NCBI GenBank assembly: GCA_005880915.1
Contig: VBIW01000041.1
Coordinates: 1 to 64,000, forward strand
Length of the DNA: 64,000 nucleotides
DNA from: Chloroflexota bacterium
GTDB lineage: Bacteria; Chloroflexota; Dormibacteria; Dormibacterales; Dormibacteraceae
Reading direction: 5' to 3'
Shown: positions 50,213-58,816 of the stretch, in pieces
Position numbering within the stretch: position 1 is the stretch's first letter
Layout of the letters: the number at the start of each line of letters is the position of its first letter
The notes under the pieces: model-generated
Databases searched by the model: none
Told to the model about the DNA's origin: nothing
What the model saw: only the letters and a program-made list of their open reading frames with translations
Translations under genes and position numbers: made by a program

Positions 50213-50911
50213 CTAACCGGATGCCTTGGGCAGATACTCCTGGATGGCGTGCGCGAGGTGCTGCATGCTCATTGACTGCAACCAAACGCGGCCCGGTCCC
50301 GTCAGCGCGGCGAGGAACAATCCCGAGCCGCCGAAGAACATGTTCTGAATCCCCGGGACCGTCACAACGTTGAACTGCACCGTCTCCTGGAACATGCCCA
50401 CCTGGCTCGGATGGACACGCAGAGTGTTGCCCGGCTGCAGGTCGTACACGACCACTTCGCCGTTCAACGCCACCCATGCCTGTCCTTGCCCGGTCAGCTT
50501 CTGCAGGCGAAAACCGGTCCCTCCAAAGACGCCGGCGCCAAGGCGCTGCTGGAAGCCGATCGAGAACTGGACGCCAGGGGTCGCGCACAGAAAGCCGTGC
50601 CGGTGAACCATGTAACCCGTTCCCGGTGTGATCTCCATCGGCAGGATCTGGCCCGGAAGCTTGGCCGCGAAGGCAAGAAGTCCGGGTCCGCCGACCGCGG
50701 TGTACTCGGTCATGAAAAAAGTTCCGCCGGCCATCGCCCTGCCCAGGGCGCCGAGGAAGCCGCCCTGCTGGCCGCCCACGGAAGTGCCGGTCTGCATCTG
50801 GATCGCCATCGACATCCAGGAGAGCTCGCCCGATTCGGCGAAGACCTTGTCGTTGGGCTGCATGTTCAGCTCGAGCACGGGCATGACCGTGCCGACGATC
50901 TTGGATTCCAT
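50213..50911 (-). CDS. AIM24/TIGR00266-family protein
   Basis: 232 residues. Beta-rich with many Gly: LELNMQPNDKVFAESGELSW, GGTFFMTEYTA, LPMEITPGTGYMVHRHGFLC and WVALNGEVVVYDL, as in the AIM24 (DUF124) family of trimeric pseudobarrel proteins. The role is unknown; homologues are often near stress or membrane genes. It starts 12 bases after the Fur gene ends on the same strand. Confidence 0.83.
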   Translation of the reverse strand: MESKIVGTVMPVLELNMQPNDKVFAESGELSWMSMAIQMQTGTSVGGQQGGFLGALGRAMAGGTFFMTEYTAVGGPGLLAFAAKLPGQILPMEITPGTGYMVHRHGFLCATPGVQFSIGFQQRLGAGVFGGTGFRLQKLTGQGQAWVALNGEVVVYDLQPGNTLRVHPSQVGMFQETVQFNVVTVPGIQNMFFGGSGLFLAALTGPGRVWLQSMSMQHLAHAIQEYLPKASG

Positions 50912-50923
50912 CGAGCGCTCTCC

Positions 50924-51367
50924 TTAGTGTCTGTGGTGGGGATCGATCATCCTGCGGCGGGAAGCCGGAGGCGTCGGATTTCGCGAGCAATCGTCGCAGA
51001 CTCCGACCACGAGGACCTCCGTGCGCACCGGCTTGAAGCCGTGGCCTTCTTCGAGATGCGCCTCGAGGTCGCTGACCAGCTCTTCTTGAATATGCATGAC
51101 GCCGCCGCAGACCTGGCAGACCGCGTGGTGGTGGTCGCCGGAGGCGAGCTCGTAGTGCGTTGGTCCGTCGCCGAGGTGCGCGGCAAAGAGAGACCCCGAC
51201 GCGGTAAGGGCCTCGAGCGCGCGATACACGGTGCTGCGCGGAAATCCGGGCTTGGCCTTGTGCAGCTCGTCGGTGATCTCCTCGGCGGTGCAGTGGCCGC
51301 CGAGCCGGACGATCGCCTCGTAAACCATCGACCGCTGCGCTGTGCGCCGCATGCCTGGCGCAAGCAT
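50924..51367 (-). CDS. Fur-family metal-responsive regulator
   Basis: 147 residues from the ATG at 51367, which overlaps the peptidase stop (TGATG). A winged helix (MVYEAIVRLGGHCTAEEI, FPRSTVYRALEAL) and the metal-binding HHHAVCQVCGGVMHI with CDDC near the end are Fur/Zur type: two CxxC pairs for structural zinc and a His cluster for the sensed metal. Iron versus zinc cannot be told by eye. Part of the greA-peptidase-fur-AIM24-GYD run. Confidence 0.88.
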   Translation of the reverse strand: MLAPGMRRTAQRSMVYEAIVRLGGHCTAEEITDELHKAKPGFPRSTVYRALEALTASGSLFAAHLGDGPTHYELASGDHHHAVCQVCGGVMHIQEELVSDLEAHLEEGHGFKPVRTEVLVVGVCDDCSRNPTPPASRRRMIDPHHRH

Positions 51368-52464
51368 CAGTGGATCACGCGGAGCGAACGATCTGCCTTG
51401 GTCAGCACGCGGCATCCGCCTTCCTCGACCACAACGTCGTCTTCGATCCTGACTCCGCCCCAGCCAGGGATGTAGATCCCAGGTTCGATGGTGAACACCA
51501 TGCCCACCTCGAGGACGGTTTGCGAACCAGGGTCGAGGCTGGGATCTTCATGCGCTTCAAGACCCAGCCCATGACCGACGCGATGGTAGAACTGCTCACC
51601 ATAGCCGGCGGCGTCGATGACGCGGCGCGCCGCCGCGTCGACCTCTCCAGTGGTAACCCCAGGGCGCACAGCCTCTATCGCCGCGTCGTGCGCCGCGAGG
51701 ACGAGCTCATGGATTTCGCGATGCCGCGCGCTGGGCTCGCCAAGAATTGCCATCCGTGTGGTGTCCGCCTTGTATCCGTCGAAGGCGGCACCGAAATCGA
51801 GCAGCACGAAATCGCCAGGCGCGAGCTTGCGGCTCGACGGTTCCGCGTGAGACAGGGCAGAGTTCGGACCTGTCTGGACCAGAGTCCCAAACGAAAGCTT
51901 TCCGCCGAGCTCACCGATCGCCGCTCCGATCATCAGCGCGACATCGATCTCCCTCTGACCGGCGCGAAGCCGCGGAATGACTTCCTCTCCGGCGGCGTCC
52001 GTAATGGCAGCGGCGCGGATGAGCTTTTCGATCTCTTCGTCGCGCTTCGTCAGCCGCAGGCGCCGGATCTCGGGCCCGACATCGACGAGCTCGCTCGCGC
52101 CTGTACGCGAGGTGATCACCTCTGCCGCATGAAGGGTCAGGTGGTCTTTCTCCACCCCGATCTCGGTGGATTCGCCAAGTGCGCGGGCGACCAGCGCGTA
52201 CGGGTCTTCGCCATCGCGCCAGGAAACCACCTGAGCGTTTGCGGCGTGGCTGCGCGCGCTCTCGCCCTCGAGCGCCGGCACGACGAGGACCGCCTCCTCG
52301 CGCTGTATGACCAGCGCCATCAGGCGCTCAAACGGTTCCGCGTGAAAGCCGGTGAGATACGCGATCGAAACCGGGCGGGTGATGTACAGAGCGTCGAGCT
52401 TCCGATTGGCCATCCAGCGCCGCAGGTCGGCGAGCGGGGTTGCGGTCGCGACCGACTTACTCAA
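51367..52464 (-). CDS. M24-family Xaa-Pro aminopeptidase
   Basis: 365 residues from the TTG at 52464. An N-terminal creatinase-like domain precedes the pita-bread metallopeptidase, with metal ligands in LLDFGAAFDGYKADTTR (two Asp), HRVGHGLGLEAHE (His), FTIEPGIY (Glu) and VRIEDDVVV (Glu). It removes residues N-terminal to proline or cleaves Xaa-Pro dipeptides. Its start overlaps the greA end by 8 bases and its stop overlaps the Fur start, so the three are coupled. Confidence 0.88.
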   Translation of the reverse strand: MSKSVATATPLADLRRWMANRKLDALYITRPVSIAYLTGFHAEPFERLMALVIQREEAVLVVPALEGESARSHAANAQVVSWRDGEDPYALVARALGESTEIGVEKDHLTLHAAEVITSRTGASELVDVGPEIRRLRLTKRDEEIEKLIRAAAITDAAGEEVIPRLRAGQREIDVALMIGAAIGELGGKLSFGTLVQTGPNSALSHAEPSSRKLAPGDFVLLDFGAAFDGYKADTTRMAILGEPSARHREIHELVLAAHDAAIEAVRPGVTTGEVDAAARRVIDAAGYGEQFYHRVGHGLGLEAHEDPSLDPGSQTVLEVGMVFTIEPGIYIPGWGGVRIEDDVVVEEGGCRVLTKADRSLRVIH

Positions 52465-52918
52465 TGCCCGTGATGCGCACGCTGTAGGCACCGCTCGGCG
52501 TCCTGATCTCCACCTCGTCGCCGACGCGGTGTCCGATCAGCGCCTTGCCGAGGGCCGACTCGTAGCTCACGCGGCCGGCCTTCGGATCCGCTTCAGCCGG
52601 TCCCACGATGCGATAGGTCTCCTCGTCCTCGCCGTTCTCGCCGAAGCGAACGGTGCTGCCCATCTCGACCACGCCCGTAGGGCGGTGTTTCTCGATGATC
52701 ACGTGGTTCTTGACGATCGCTTCGAGCTCTTTGACTCGAGCCTCCATCATGCCCTGCTCATTCTTCGCCGCGTGATATTCGAAGTTCTCAGAAAGGTCGC
52801 CGAGCTCGCGGGCCGCTTTGATCTTGGATACGATCTCGGGCCGGCGCATAGTGGTCAGCTCGTGAAGCTCTTTCTCGACCGCTTCCAACCCCTCAGGCGT
52901 GATGTGGACGTCGCTCAT
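52457..52918 (-). CDS. greA: Transcription elongation factor GreA
   Basis: 153 residues, the usual GreA length. An N-terminal coiled coil with ARELGDLSENFEYHAAKNEQ (the acidic D-E tip that reaches the polymerase active site) and the C-terminal FKBP-like domain with SALGKALIGHRVGDEVEI. It rescues backtracked RNA polymerase. First gene of a coupled run with the peptidase and Fur. Confidence 0.96.
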   Translation of the reverse strand: MSDVHITPEGLEAVEKELHELTTMRRPEIVSKIKAARELGDLSENFEYHAAKNEQGMMEARVKELEAIVKNHVIIEKHRPTGVVEMGSTVRFGENGEDEETYRIVGPAEADPKAGRVSYESALGKALIGHRVGDEVEIRTPSGAYSVRITGIE

Positions 52919-52973
52919 CTAACCGAGTCTAACCCTCACCAGGGACGGGTCCGGTTGTATACAGTCGCGGGGC

Positions 52974-53432
52974 ATGAAAAGGATCCTGCTGACGGTCGGC
53001 ATGCTGCTGATGGGCATGGGCCTGGTCGGCGGCGCCGCCGCCGCTCTCGTCCCAACCTCGCTGATGCCACTCGACCAGGAGGTCGGCACGCACACCTCGG
53101 CCGCCGGAGCCGTCCTCGGCATCGGCCTCATGGCCGCGGCCGTAAATCCCGCAGGCAACGTCGGCTGGGTTCGAGCGGGCATCCTGTACGGGTTTGTCGT
53201 GCTGGCATTCGAGGCGGGTTCCTACTTCCTGTGGCGGGCCAGCTTCCACCTCGGCCCGGTCATTTTCGGCCTTGCCTTCAGCCTGCTCCTGATCGCCACG
53301 TACCCCGAACGCAAGAAGCTCATTCCGGCGACAGAGCGGAAGAAGACCACTCCGCCAACGCCATCTCTCGCGGTGCTGAACTCTCCGCCGGCCACGGAAG
53401 TCGAAACTAGGGAGCCAGACCAGACGAGCTGA
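52974..53432 (+). CDS. Small membrane protein with charged tail
   Basis: 152 residues. Four hydrophobic segments (about 5-27, 42-58, 68-82 and 90-108) followed by a polar Pro/Thr/Glu-rich tail. TATACA lies 10 bases before the ATG, so the leader is short. Divergent from greA. No family recognised. Confidence 0.65.
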   Translation: MKRILLTVGMLLMGMGLVGGAAAALVPTSLMPLDQEVGTHTSAAGAVLGIGLMAAAVNPAGNVGWVRAGILYGFVVLAFEAGSYFLWRASFHLGPVIFGLAFSLLLIATYPERKKLIPATERKKTTPPTPSLAVLNSPPATEVETREPDQTS

Positions 53433-53444
53433 GGCGCGAGGCGA

Positions 53445-54269
53445 CTAGGTTTTGGGAACCAGCGCCTGCACCTGCTCCATCCAGCGCCGCTGGAGCACGA
53501 ACGAAACTCCGTAGACGGCGCCGGCGAGAATCGCTCCCACCAGCACCGCAACCACCGCATGAATCGCAGACGGCGAGAGCGGGATCAGGGCGACGCCGTC
53601 GTCGCCGACGACCGCGCCGAGGGCAAGCGCAAGCGGCGTCATCAAAGGCACCAGCTGGAGCCGCCTCATCACAGGCGGCACCGGAGGCTCTACCCGGCCC
53701 ACCATCCGCTGACCCATGACGCCCAAGGACTTGACGTGGTGGAGGTGAGGGGTGACTGTCAGAACGACGTTGACCTGGTTGCCTGGCACCTGCTTCAGGC
53801 GCGCTGGTGGGACCAGGAACTGCTCCACGCCGCCCCGGGTCTGGACCATCAGCATGCCCAGGCCGACCGAGGTGCTCACCGAGCTCGCACCCACGAGCTG
53901 GCCCTGGACGAGCCGCGGCTCGGCTTTCCGGTCTTTCAGCGCGAGCCGGAAGCCCGGTGCGACGAAGCTCGCGAGCAGCGCGATTGGAAAGACCCAAGCG
54001 ACCGCCGCGGCCACAGCGTCGGGCCAGCCGTAGATGCCCGGCAGGAAGATCAGGCAGGCCGCGATGATCAGCACGCACACTACGGCGACGGCAATCGCGA
54101 TATAGCCGATGCGAATCACGTAGTCGGGCGAGTAGCCCTGCAGCATGCCGCCCGCCTGGACGAAGCGCTCGCGCTGCCTTCGAGTCGCGCCCTGGGCGTT
54201 GGAGGCGGCCGCCTTGGGCTGGACCTTCCGCATCTGCTGCCGGACCTGCCGGACCTGCTTTTTGCCCAT
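53445..54269 (-). CDS. Membrane protein, four helices with basic N-terminus
   Basis: 274 residues from the ATG at 54269 (GAGGGG just upstream). A basic, Gln-rich N-terminus (GKKQVRQVRQQMRKVQP) suggests contact with nucleic acid or anionic lipid. Two membrane helices at about 52-72 and 78-100 are followed by a soluble middle (VGASSVSTSVGLGMLMVQTR) and two more helices near the C-terminus. Function unknown. Confidence 0.6.
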   Translation of the reverse strand: MGKKQVRQVRQQMRKVQPKAAASNAQGATRRQRERFVQAGGMLQGYSPDYVIRIGYIAIAVAVVCVLIIAACLIFLPGIYGWPDAVAAAVAWVFPIALLASFVAPGFRLALKDRKAEPRLVQGQLVGASSVSTSVGLGMLMVQTRGGVEQFLVPPARLKQVPGNQVNVVLTVTPHLHHVKSLGVMGQRMVGRVEPPVPPVMRRLQLVPLMTPLALALGAVVGDDGVALIPLSPSAIHAVVAVLVGAILAGAVYGVSFVLQRRWMEQVQALVPKT

Positions 54270-54434
54270 CCCCTCAGATCGGGAGTGTATCCGGCTGAGG
54301 GGCCGCGCCGGAGGGCAGAGGCGAGACCCGATTGATTCCATTCCAGATCTTCGTACGCATTTGCTCGGCCATGACCGCCAAAGGAAACGTTGCACGGGCC
54401 CGCGTTGATCGAACCGCGTTTCCCTCGTCGGGGA

Positions 54435-55640
54435 CTATGGGTTGCGCTGCGACGGGACGACAGCCGGCACGAGCACGCGCCTGGTGAGTGTCTGGCCGTT
54501 CAGCTGGTACTGGCCCGAGAAAAGGAATGCCGGCTCGTAAAAGCTGTGATCCCCCGCAGGCACCAGCACGTAAACCAGCTCGGCCTTGTTCAGCTGGATG
54601 GCCGGGACCGCAGCCCCGGAGACTGCCGGCGCCGGGACGGATGACGCGAGTGCGGAACGAATCGCTTCCTCGGCGGTGACGATCTTGTAATCGGCCTGGT
54701 CGAGGTTTGCCGGCAGCAAGCCAGACGCCACGACCGGACGATTCGCGCTGAGGTCGACCTCGAGGCCGTAGCGGTTGCCGTTTACGTCGACGAGATAGGC
54801 CGTGCCGTATCCGGGCGCGACGAACTGGCGCTCATATCGCACCCTGACCGGGTCACTGCTGCTGTCGACCGTCACGGTGTAATTCCATTGCGGCGACAGG
54901 CTGTGCTGGGCGAGAAAGATGTCCGCCAGGTCCTGCGGACCCGCACCCGCCGCTTCGACGGGAGGCATCGTCGCAGCCGCGAATATGAAGTACGCGGGAC
55001 TCGACGGGGGCGACTGGACCGTGCCGCGGACCTTGAGCGTGTAGTCAGTCGCCGTGTACATGCCGAGGAAACCGGAGGGGCGGTCGCGCAGCACCGCGCC
55101 CAAGGCTGAGGCGAACTGGTCCGCCTCGTTGGTCGTCGGTTCGCGGTACCTGAACACCGGCGCGGAGGAGATCGCGAGATCGAGCTTTCCGGTCCACGTC
55201 AGCTGCGCCGCCCCAAGGTCTGCCTGACCACCGGCGGTCGCATTCGGCGCCGTGGCGCCCTTCGAGGTGGAGTTGAAGACGGGCGTAGGCAGCCGGCCGA
55301 ATGTGCCGGCGGTCAGCTGGTTTGGCTCAGCGCCGTTGTACTGCGACGCCGTGCTCGCTCCACCGCCCCCGCGCCCGAGGCCGCTCAGCGCCACGGTCCC
55401 CACGCCGATGACGACCACGAGCAGAGCCGCCACAGCGGCGGCAGGCACCGCGGGCACTTCCCGGATGCCCTGGAGAAACCCTGCGATGGCGTCGCGGAGC
55501 CGTGTCGGTGCCGGCCGGCTCGACTGCATCCGCAGCCACAGCTCGTCCTCGAAAGCAGGCCGCGGGCGTGTGGTCGCGAACGCGTCGTCGAGCTCGCGCT
55601 GGAGGGCCTGAGTCTCGAGCTCTTCTTCTGGCTCGCTCAT
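54435..55640 (-). CDS. Membrane anti-sigma factor-like protein
   Basis: 401 residues. A cytosolic N-terminus (about 1-62) with FEDELWLRMQS, one membrane helix (about 64-85), a Gly/Ser/Ala linker and a large outer domain. Its ATG overlaps the stop of the ECF sigma gene (ATGA), the standard sigma/anti-sigma layout. No HxxxCxxC zinc motif, so it belongs to the non-ZAS type. The outer domain, with YEPAFLFSGQYQLNGQTLT, is unusually large and may sense a cell-surface signal. Confidence 0.75.
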   Translation of the reverse strand: MSEPEEELETQALQRELDDAFATTRPRPAFEDELWLRMQSSRPAPTRLRDAIAGFLQGIREVPAVPAAAVAALLVVVIGVGTVALSGLGRGGGGASTASQYNGAEPNQLTAGTFGRLPTPVFNSTSKGATAPNATAGGQADLGAAQLTWTGKLDLAISSAPVFRYREPTTNEADQFASALGAVLRDRPSGFLGMYTATDYTLKVRGTVQSPPSSPAYFIFAAATMPPVEAAGAGPQDLADIFLAQHSLSPQWNYTVTVDSSSDPVRVRYERQFVAPGYGTAYLVDVNGNRYGLEVDLSANRPVVASGLLPANLDQADYKIVTAEEAIRSALASSVPAPAVSGAAVPAIQLNKAELVYVLVPAGDHSFYEPAFLFSGQYQLNGQTLTRRVLVPAVVPSQRNP

Positions 55641-56143
55641 GCTTCCGCCTTCCGCACTGCATCTTTGAGCGCCCTCACGGCCCGGTGATAGAGCATCTTC
55701 GCCGCGTCCTCGCTGCAGCCCATCAGCTTGCCCACCTCATCGAACTGAAGCCCCGAGTGACGCAGCGAGATGGCGTCGCGCTGGCGCTCGGGCAAACCTG
55801 CGACATGCACCAGCAAGGCCCGGTACTGGATCCGTTCCTCAGCCTGGCTCGCGGGGTCCTCCTCGGCCGCGGGCTGATGCTCGACCGTCCGGCGGAGCCG
55901 GTCGCGCCGGCCCTGCGCTCGGAAGTGGTCGAGGGTCGCGTTGCGCGCGATGCGAAACAGCCACGCCGCGGGTGTTGTGTTGCGCGGCTCGAATCGCCCG
56001 TAGGCCTGGTAAGCGTTCATGAACACCTGCGCCGCGATGTCCTCGGCGTCAGCCGAGGTGCCGACCTGGGCCCGGACATAGGCGTAGATCCGTCCCAGGT
56101 ATTCCCGGTAGAGGTCTTCGAAGGGCGGCCTGTCGGCGGGCAC
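55637..56143 (-). CDS. ECF RNA polymerase sigma factor
   Basis: 168 residues. FEDLYREYLGRIYAYVRAQV and SADAEDIAAQVFMNAYQAYG form sigma-2; SGLQFDEVGKLMGCSEDAAK forms the sigma-4 helix-turn-helix. GTG start. The downstream anti-sigma gene overlaps it by 4 bases. Confidence 0.9.
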   Translation of the reverse strand: MPADRPPFEDLYREYLGRIYAYVRAQVGTSADAEDIAAQVFMNAYQAYGRFEPRNTTPAAWLFRIARNATLDHFRAQGRRDRLRRTVEHQPAAEEDPASQAEERIQYRALLVHVAGLPERQRDAISLRHSGLQFDEVGKLMGCSEDAAKMLYHRAVRALKDAVRKAEA

Positions 56144-56209
56144 GGCCGGATCATGGTATGGAAGCGCACCACTGATTGAGCGAACGTCCGGTCGGGAGGC
56201 GCTGTAACG

Positions 56210-56968
56210 CTAGACCGGCGCCCAGGCCCGAAGCTCGGCCCCGACCTCCTTGGGACGGTTGCTGAAGATCGAGTCGGGCTTGACGAACTTGCACCAGGCG
56301 ATCGCCGCCTCGTCGTCCACCGGCCACACGCCCACCGCGCCGCCTGCGGCGTGCACCTCATGGACGAGCTGCGGGTCGGTGGCACCCCAGTGCGGCGAAT
56401 ACACGTCCGCGCCCGCCTCGCGGAGCAGCTTCGCCGGGTGCATCGGCCGCGAGGCTTCCAGGATGCCGAGCTGGAGCGACGGCTCCATCTTCCGCAGCTG
56501 GTGGATCGACGTGTGATTGAACGAGATCACCGCGCATTCCGGCACCGCGCCCAGCTGGCGCAGCATGTTGATCAGCTTGTCCTCGAGCCCTGGATACAGC
56601 GGCGGCACCTGCTTTGTCTCGATCACAAGGCCGACCTTGCCCAGCACGAGCTCGATCACCTCTTGAAGGAGCGGAATCTTCTCGCCATCGCCGGCATCCA
56701 GCTTGCGCAGCTCGGCGGCGGAGTAGTCGCGGACGAGGCCCGTGCCGTTGGTGGTGCGTTCGAGCGTGTGGTCGTGAATGACTACAAGCCGGCTGTCGGA
56801 CGACAGGTGCACGTCACACTCGATGAGGTCACATCCAGCGGCAATGGCGGAACGGAAGGAGCGCATGGTGTTCTCAGGATTTTCCGCCGGATTGCCGCGG
56901 TGGCCGCCTATCAGCGGCCTCCCCTCATCGTGTGCAGCCTCGTAGCGATCGCGGATCGATTGAGTCAA
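56210..56968 (-). CDS. Glycerophosphodiester phosphodiesterase
   Basis: 252 residues of the GDPD TIM barrel. GGHRGNPAENPENTM (catalytic His-Arg and Glu), LIECDVHLSSDSRLVVIHD (metal Glu, Asp and second His), and LVIETKQ (Glu-Lys) are all present. It hydrolyses deacylated phospholipids to glycerol-3-phosphate and an alcohol. No signal peptide, so a cytosolic UgpQ-like enzyme. TTG start. Divergent from the AAA ATPase gene. Confidence 0.92.
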   Translation of the reverse strand: MTQSIRDRYEAAHDEGRPLIGGHRGNPAENPENTMRSFRSAIAAGCDLIECDVHLSSDSRLVVIHDHTLERTTNGTGLVRDYSAAELRKLDAGDGEKIPLLQEVIELVLGKVGLVIETKQVPPLYPGLEDKLINMLRQLGAVPECAVISFNHTSIHQLRKMEPSLQLGILEASRPMHPAKLLREAGADVYSPHWGATDPQLVHEVHAAGGAVGVWPVDDEAAIAWCKFVKPDSIFSNRPKEVGAELRAWAPV

Positions 56969-57075
56969 GACGCTCGGTCAGTCTAACCAAGCCGGACAGC
57001 AAAACCTGTGTTGAGCAAACGCTTTTCGGCCCGATGGCAATCAAGAGTCGGCCATCCCATGTCTATAGTGCAGGG

Positions 57076-58473
57076 GTGACCTCTGCGGGACCCCGAAACA
57101 TCGCCGAGCTACGTGCCGGCGGCCACAAGCGCGAGACGGTCAAGCAGGAGATGCGCCGCAACCTTCTGACTCGCCTCCGCTCCGGCGAACCGCTGCTCGC
57201 CGGCATCGTCGGCTACGAGGAGACCGTCCTGCCTCAGCTGGCCAACGCGGTCATCTCGGGCCACGACGTGATAATGCTGGGCGAGCGCGGCCAGGCGAAG
57301 AGCCGGATCATGCGATCCCTCGTCAGCCTGCTGGACGAGCAGGTGCCGGTGATCGCGGGATGCGAGATCAATGACCACCCTTACGAACCGATCTGCCGCC
57401 GCTGTCTCGACCTCGTCGCCAGGGACGGCGACAGCGTCGAGGTCGCGTGGATCGGTCGCGATCGCCGCTATGGCGAGAAGCTCGCCACGCCCGACATCTC
57501 GATCGCCGATCTCATCGGTGAGGTCGACCCGATCAAAGTCGCTGAAGGCCGCTATCTCGCGGATGAGCTGACGATCCATTACGGTCTGCTGCCACGCACC
57601 AACCGCGGAATCTTCGGCATCAACGAATTGCCTGACCTCGCGGAAAGGATCCAGGTCGGTCTCTTGAACATCATGGAAGAGAAGGACGTGCAGATCCGCG
57701 GCTATCGCGTGCGTTTGCCGCTCGACCTGTTCGTGATCGCGAGCGCGAACCCGGAGGACTACACATCGCGCGGTCGCATCATCACACCGCTCAAGGACCG
57801 ATTCGGATCGCAGGTGCGCACTCATTACCCGCTGAGCATCAGCGAAGAGATGCAGATCATGGAGTCCGAGCGGCATCCGGTGCCGGAAGACTTCGAGCTC
57901 ATCTTTCCGTCCTTTATGAAGGAGATCGTCGCCGAGCTCACCCATCTCGCCCGTCGCAGTCCTCATATCTCGCAGTCGTCTGGTGTCTCGGTGCGCATGT
58001 CGATCGCCAACGTCGAGAACCTCGCGAGCAATGCGGTGCGACGCGCGGCACGACTCGGCGAAACGCTTGCCGTGCCGCGCATCACCGACCTGGCGTTCCT
58101 GGCCTCGTCGACCGCTGGACGCGTCGAGATCGAAGCTCTCGACGAAGGCAAAGAGGAGCAGGTGCTCGCACGGCTCGAGCGCGGGGCCATCAGCTCGGTG
58201 TTCAGCCGGCACTTCTCAGCCTCGCAGTTCGACGGCGTCGTCGCGAAATTCGAAGAGGGCAGCATGCTCGAGGTTGGCGAGGGCATCACGGCGCGCGCGT
58301 ACACACGCGCGATCGGCGACGTTCCGGAGCTGGCGACGGCGCTCAAGCGACTCGCGCTGCCTGACCGCCCGGAGGTGCGCGCGTCGGTGATCGAATTCGT
58401 GCTGGAGGGACTGCACCTCAACAAGCGCCTGAACAAGGACGAGGTCGACGGCCGGGCGATCTACCGCCGCTAG
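57076..58473 (+). CDS. Magnesium-chelatase/MoxR-like AAA+ ATPase
   Basis: 465 residues from the GTG at 57076, six bases after TATAGT (leaderless type). Walker A GERGQAKS (69-76); an insertion with Cys96, Cys107 and Cys110 (YEPICRRC) that could bind zinc; Walker B and sensor region GIFGINELPDLAERIQ and VIASANPEDYTSRGRIITPL. It resembles the chelatase I / MoxR class that remodels or activates partner proteins. The usual VWA-domain partner gene is not next to it. Function unassigned. Confidence 0.83.
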   Translation: MTSAGPRNIAELRAGGHKRETVKQEMRRNLLTRLRSGEPLLAGIVGYEETVLPQLANAVISGHDVIMLGERGQAKSRIMRSLVSLLDEQVPVIAGCEINDHPYEPICRRCLDLVARDGDSVEVAWIGRDRRYGEKLATPDISIADLIGEVDPIKVAEGRYLADELTIHYGLLPRTNRGIFGINELPDLAERIQVGLLNIMEEKDVQIRGYRVRLPLDLFVIASANPEDYTSRGRIITPLKDRFGSQVRTHYPLSISEEMQIMESERHPVPEDFELIFPSFMKEIVAELTHLARRSPHISQSSGVSVRMSIANVENLASNAVRRAARLGETLAVPRITDLAFLASSTAGRVEIEALDEGKEEQVLARLERGAISSVFSRHFSASQFDGVVAKFEEGSMLEVGEGITARAYTRAIGDVPELATALKRLALPDRPEVRASVIEFVLEGLHLNKRLNKDEVDGRAIYRR

Positions 58474-58488
58474 GGTCGGGGTCCCAGC

Positions 58489-58686
58489 CTATTTCTGGAC
58501 GGCGTAGATCCAGGTGAACCCGATCACCAGGGCCACCACGAGCAAGAAGAAGACCAGCTCGACACGAATCGCCAGGCCGACCAGCCGCTTGGCGCGCCGG
58601 GTCCGGGCACCGCACCTCTCGCAGTAAGCCGCGTTCGGCACGAGCGCCGAACCGCACTTGTCGCAGGCGGCCTGAACGTTCTCCAC
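58489..58686 (-). CDS. Small zinc-ribbon membrane protein
   Basis: 65 residues from the GTG at 58686. ACDKCGSALVPNAAYCERCG forms a zinc ribbon (two CxxC), followed by a basic stretch and one C-terminal membrane helix (LVFFLLVVALVIGFTWIYAV). A tail-anchored zinc-ribbon protein of unknown function, convergent with the AAA ATPase gene (16 bases apart). Confidence 0.75.
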   Translation of the reverse strand: MENVQAACDKCGSALVPNAAYCERCGARTRRAKRLVGLAIRVELVFFLLVVALVIGFTWIYAVQK

Positions 58687-58718
58687 GTCACCGAGTATGC
58701 GACGTCGTGGCCGCTGGG

Positions 58719-58792
58719 AAAACGCACCGCTGGATCCAGCGAGGCGCAATCAGCCCGGTGCATGCGCACCGCTGTATCCAGCGAGGCGAAAT
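58719..58792 (+). repeat. Tandem pair of 42-bp-period palindromic repeats, copy 3
   Basis: Two units with CGCACCG at 58723 and 58765 (42-base period), reading CGCACCGCTGGATCCAGCG and CGCACCGCTGTATCCAGCG, each followed by AGGCG-AAT. The first has a perfect palindrome CGCTGGATCCAGCG. Same family as at 7401 and 24603. Here it lies between the divergent zinc-ribbon and DinB genes, so it is not simply a terminator. Confidence 0.8.
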
Positions 58793-58816
58793 AGGACTGC
58801 GGGTAAGCTCTTTTTG

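Noticed and set aside
58697..58816. N-terminal extension of the DinB protein through the repeat pair
   Set aside because: The extension simply translates the repeat units; an ATG with a well-placed -10 box at 58817 gives the normal DinB length.
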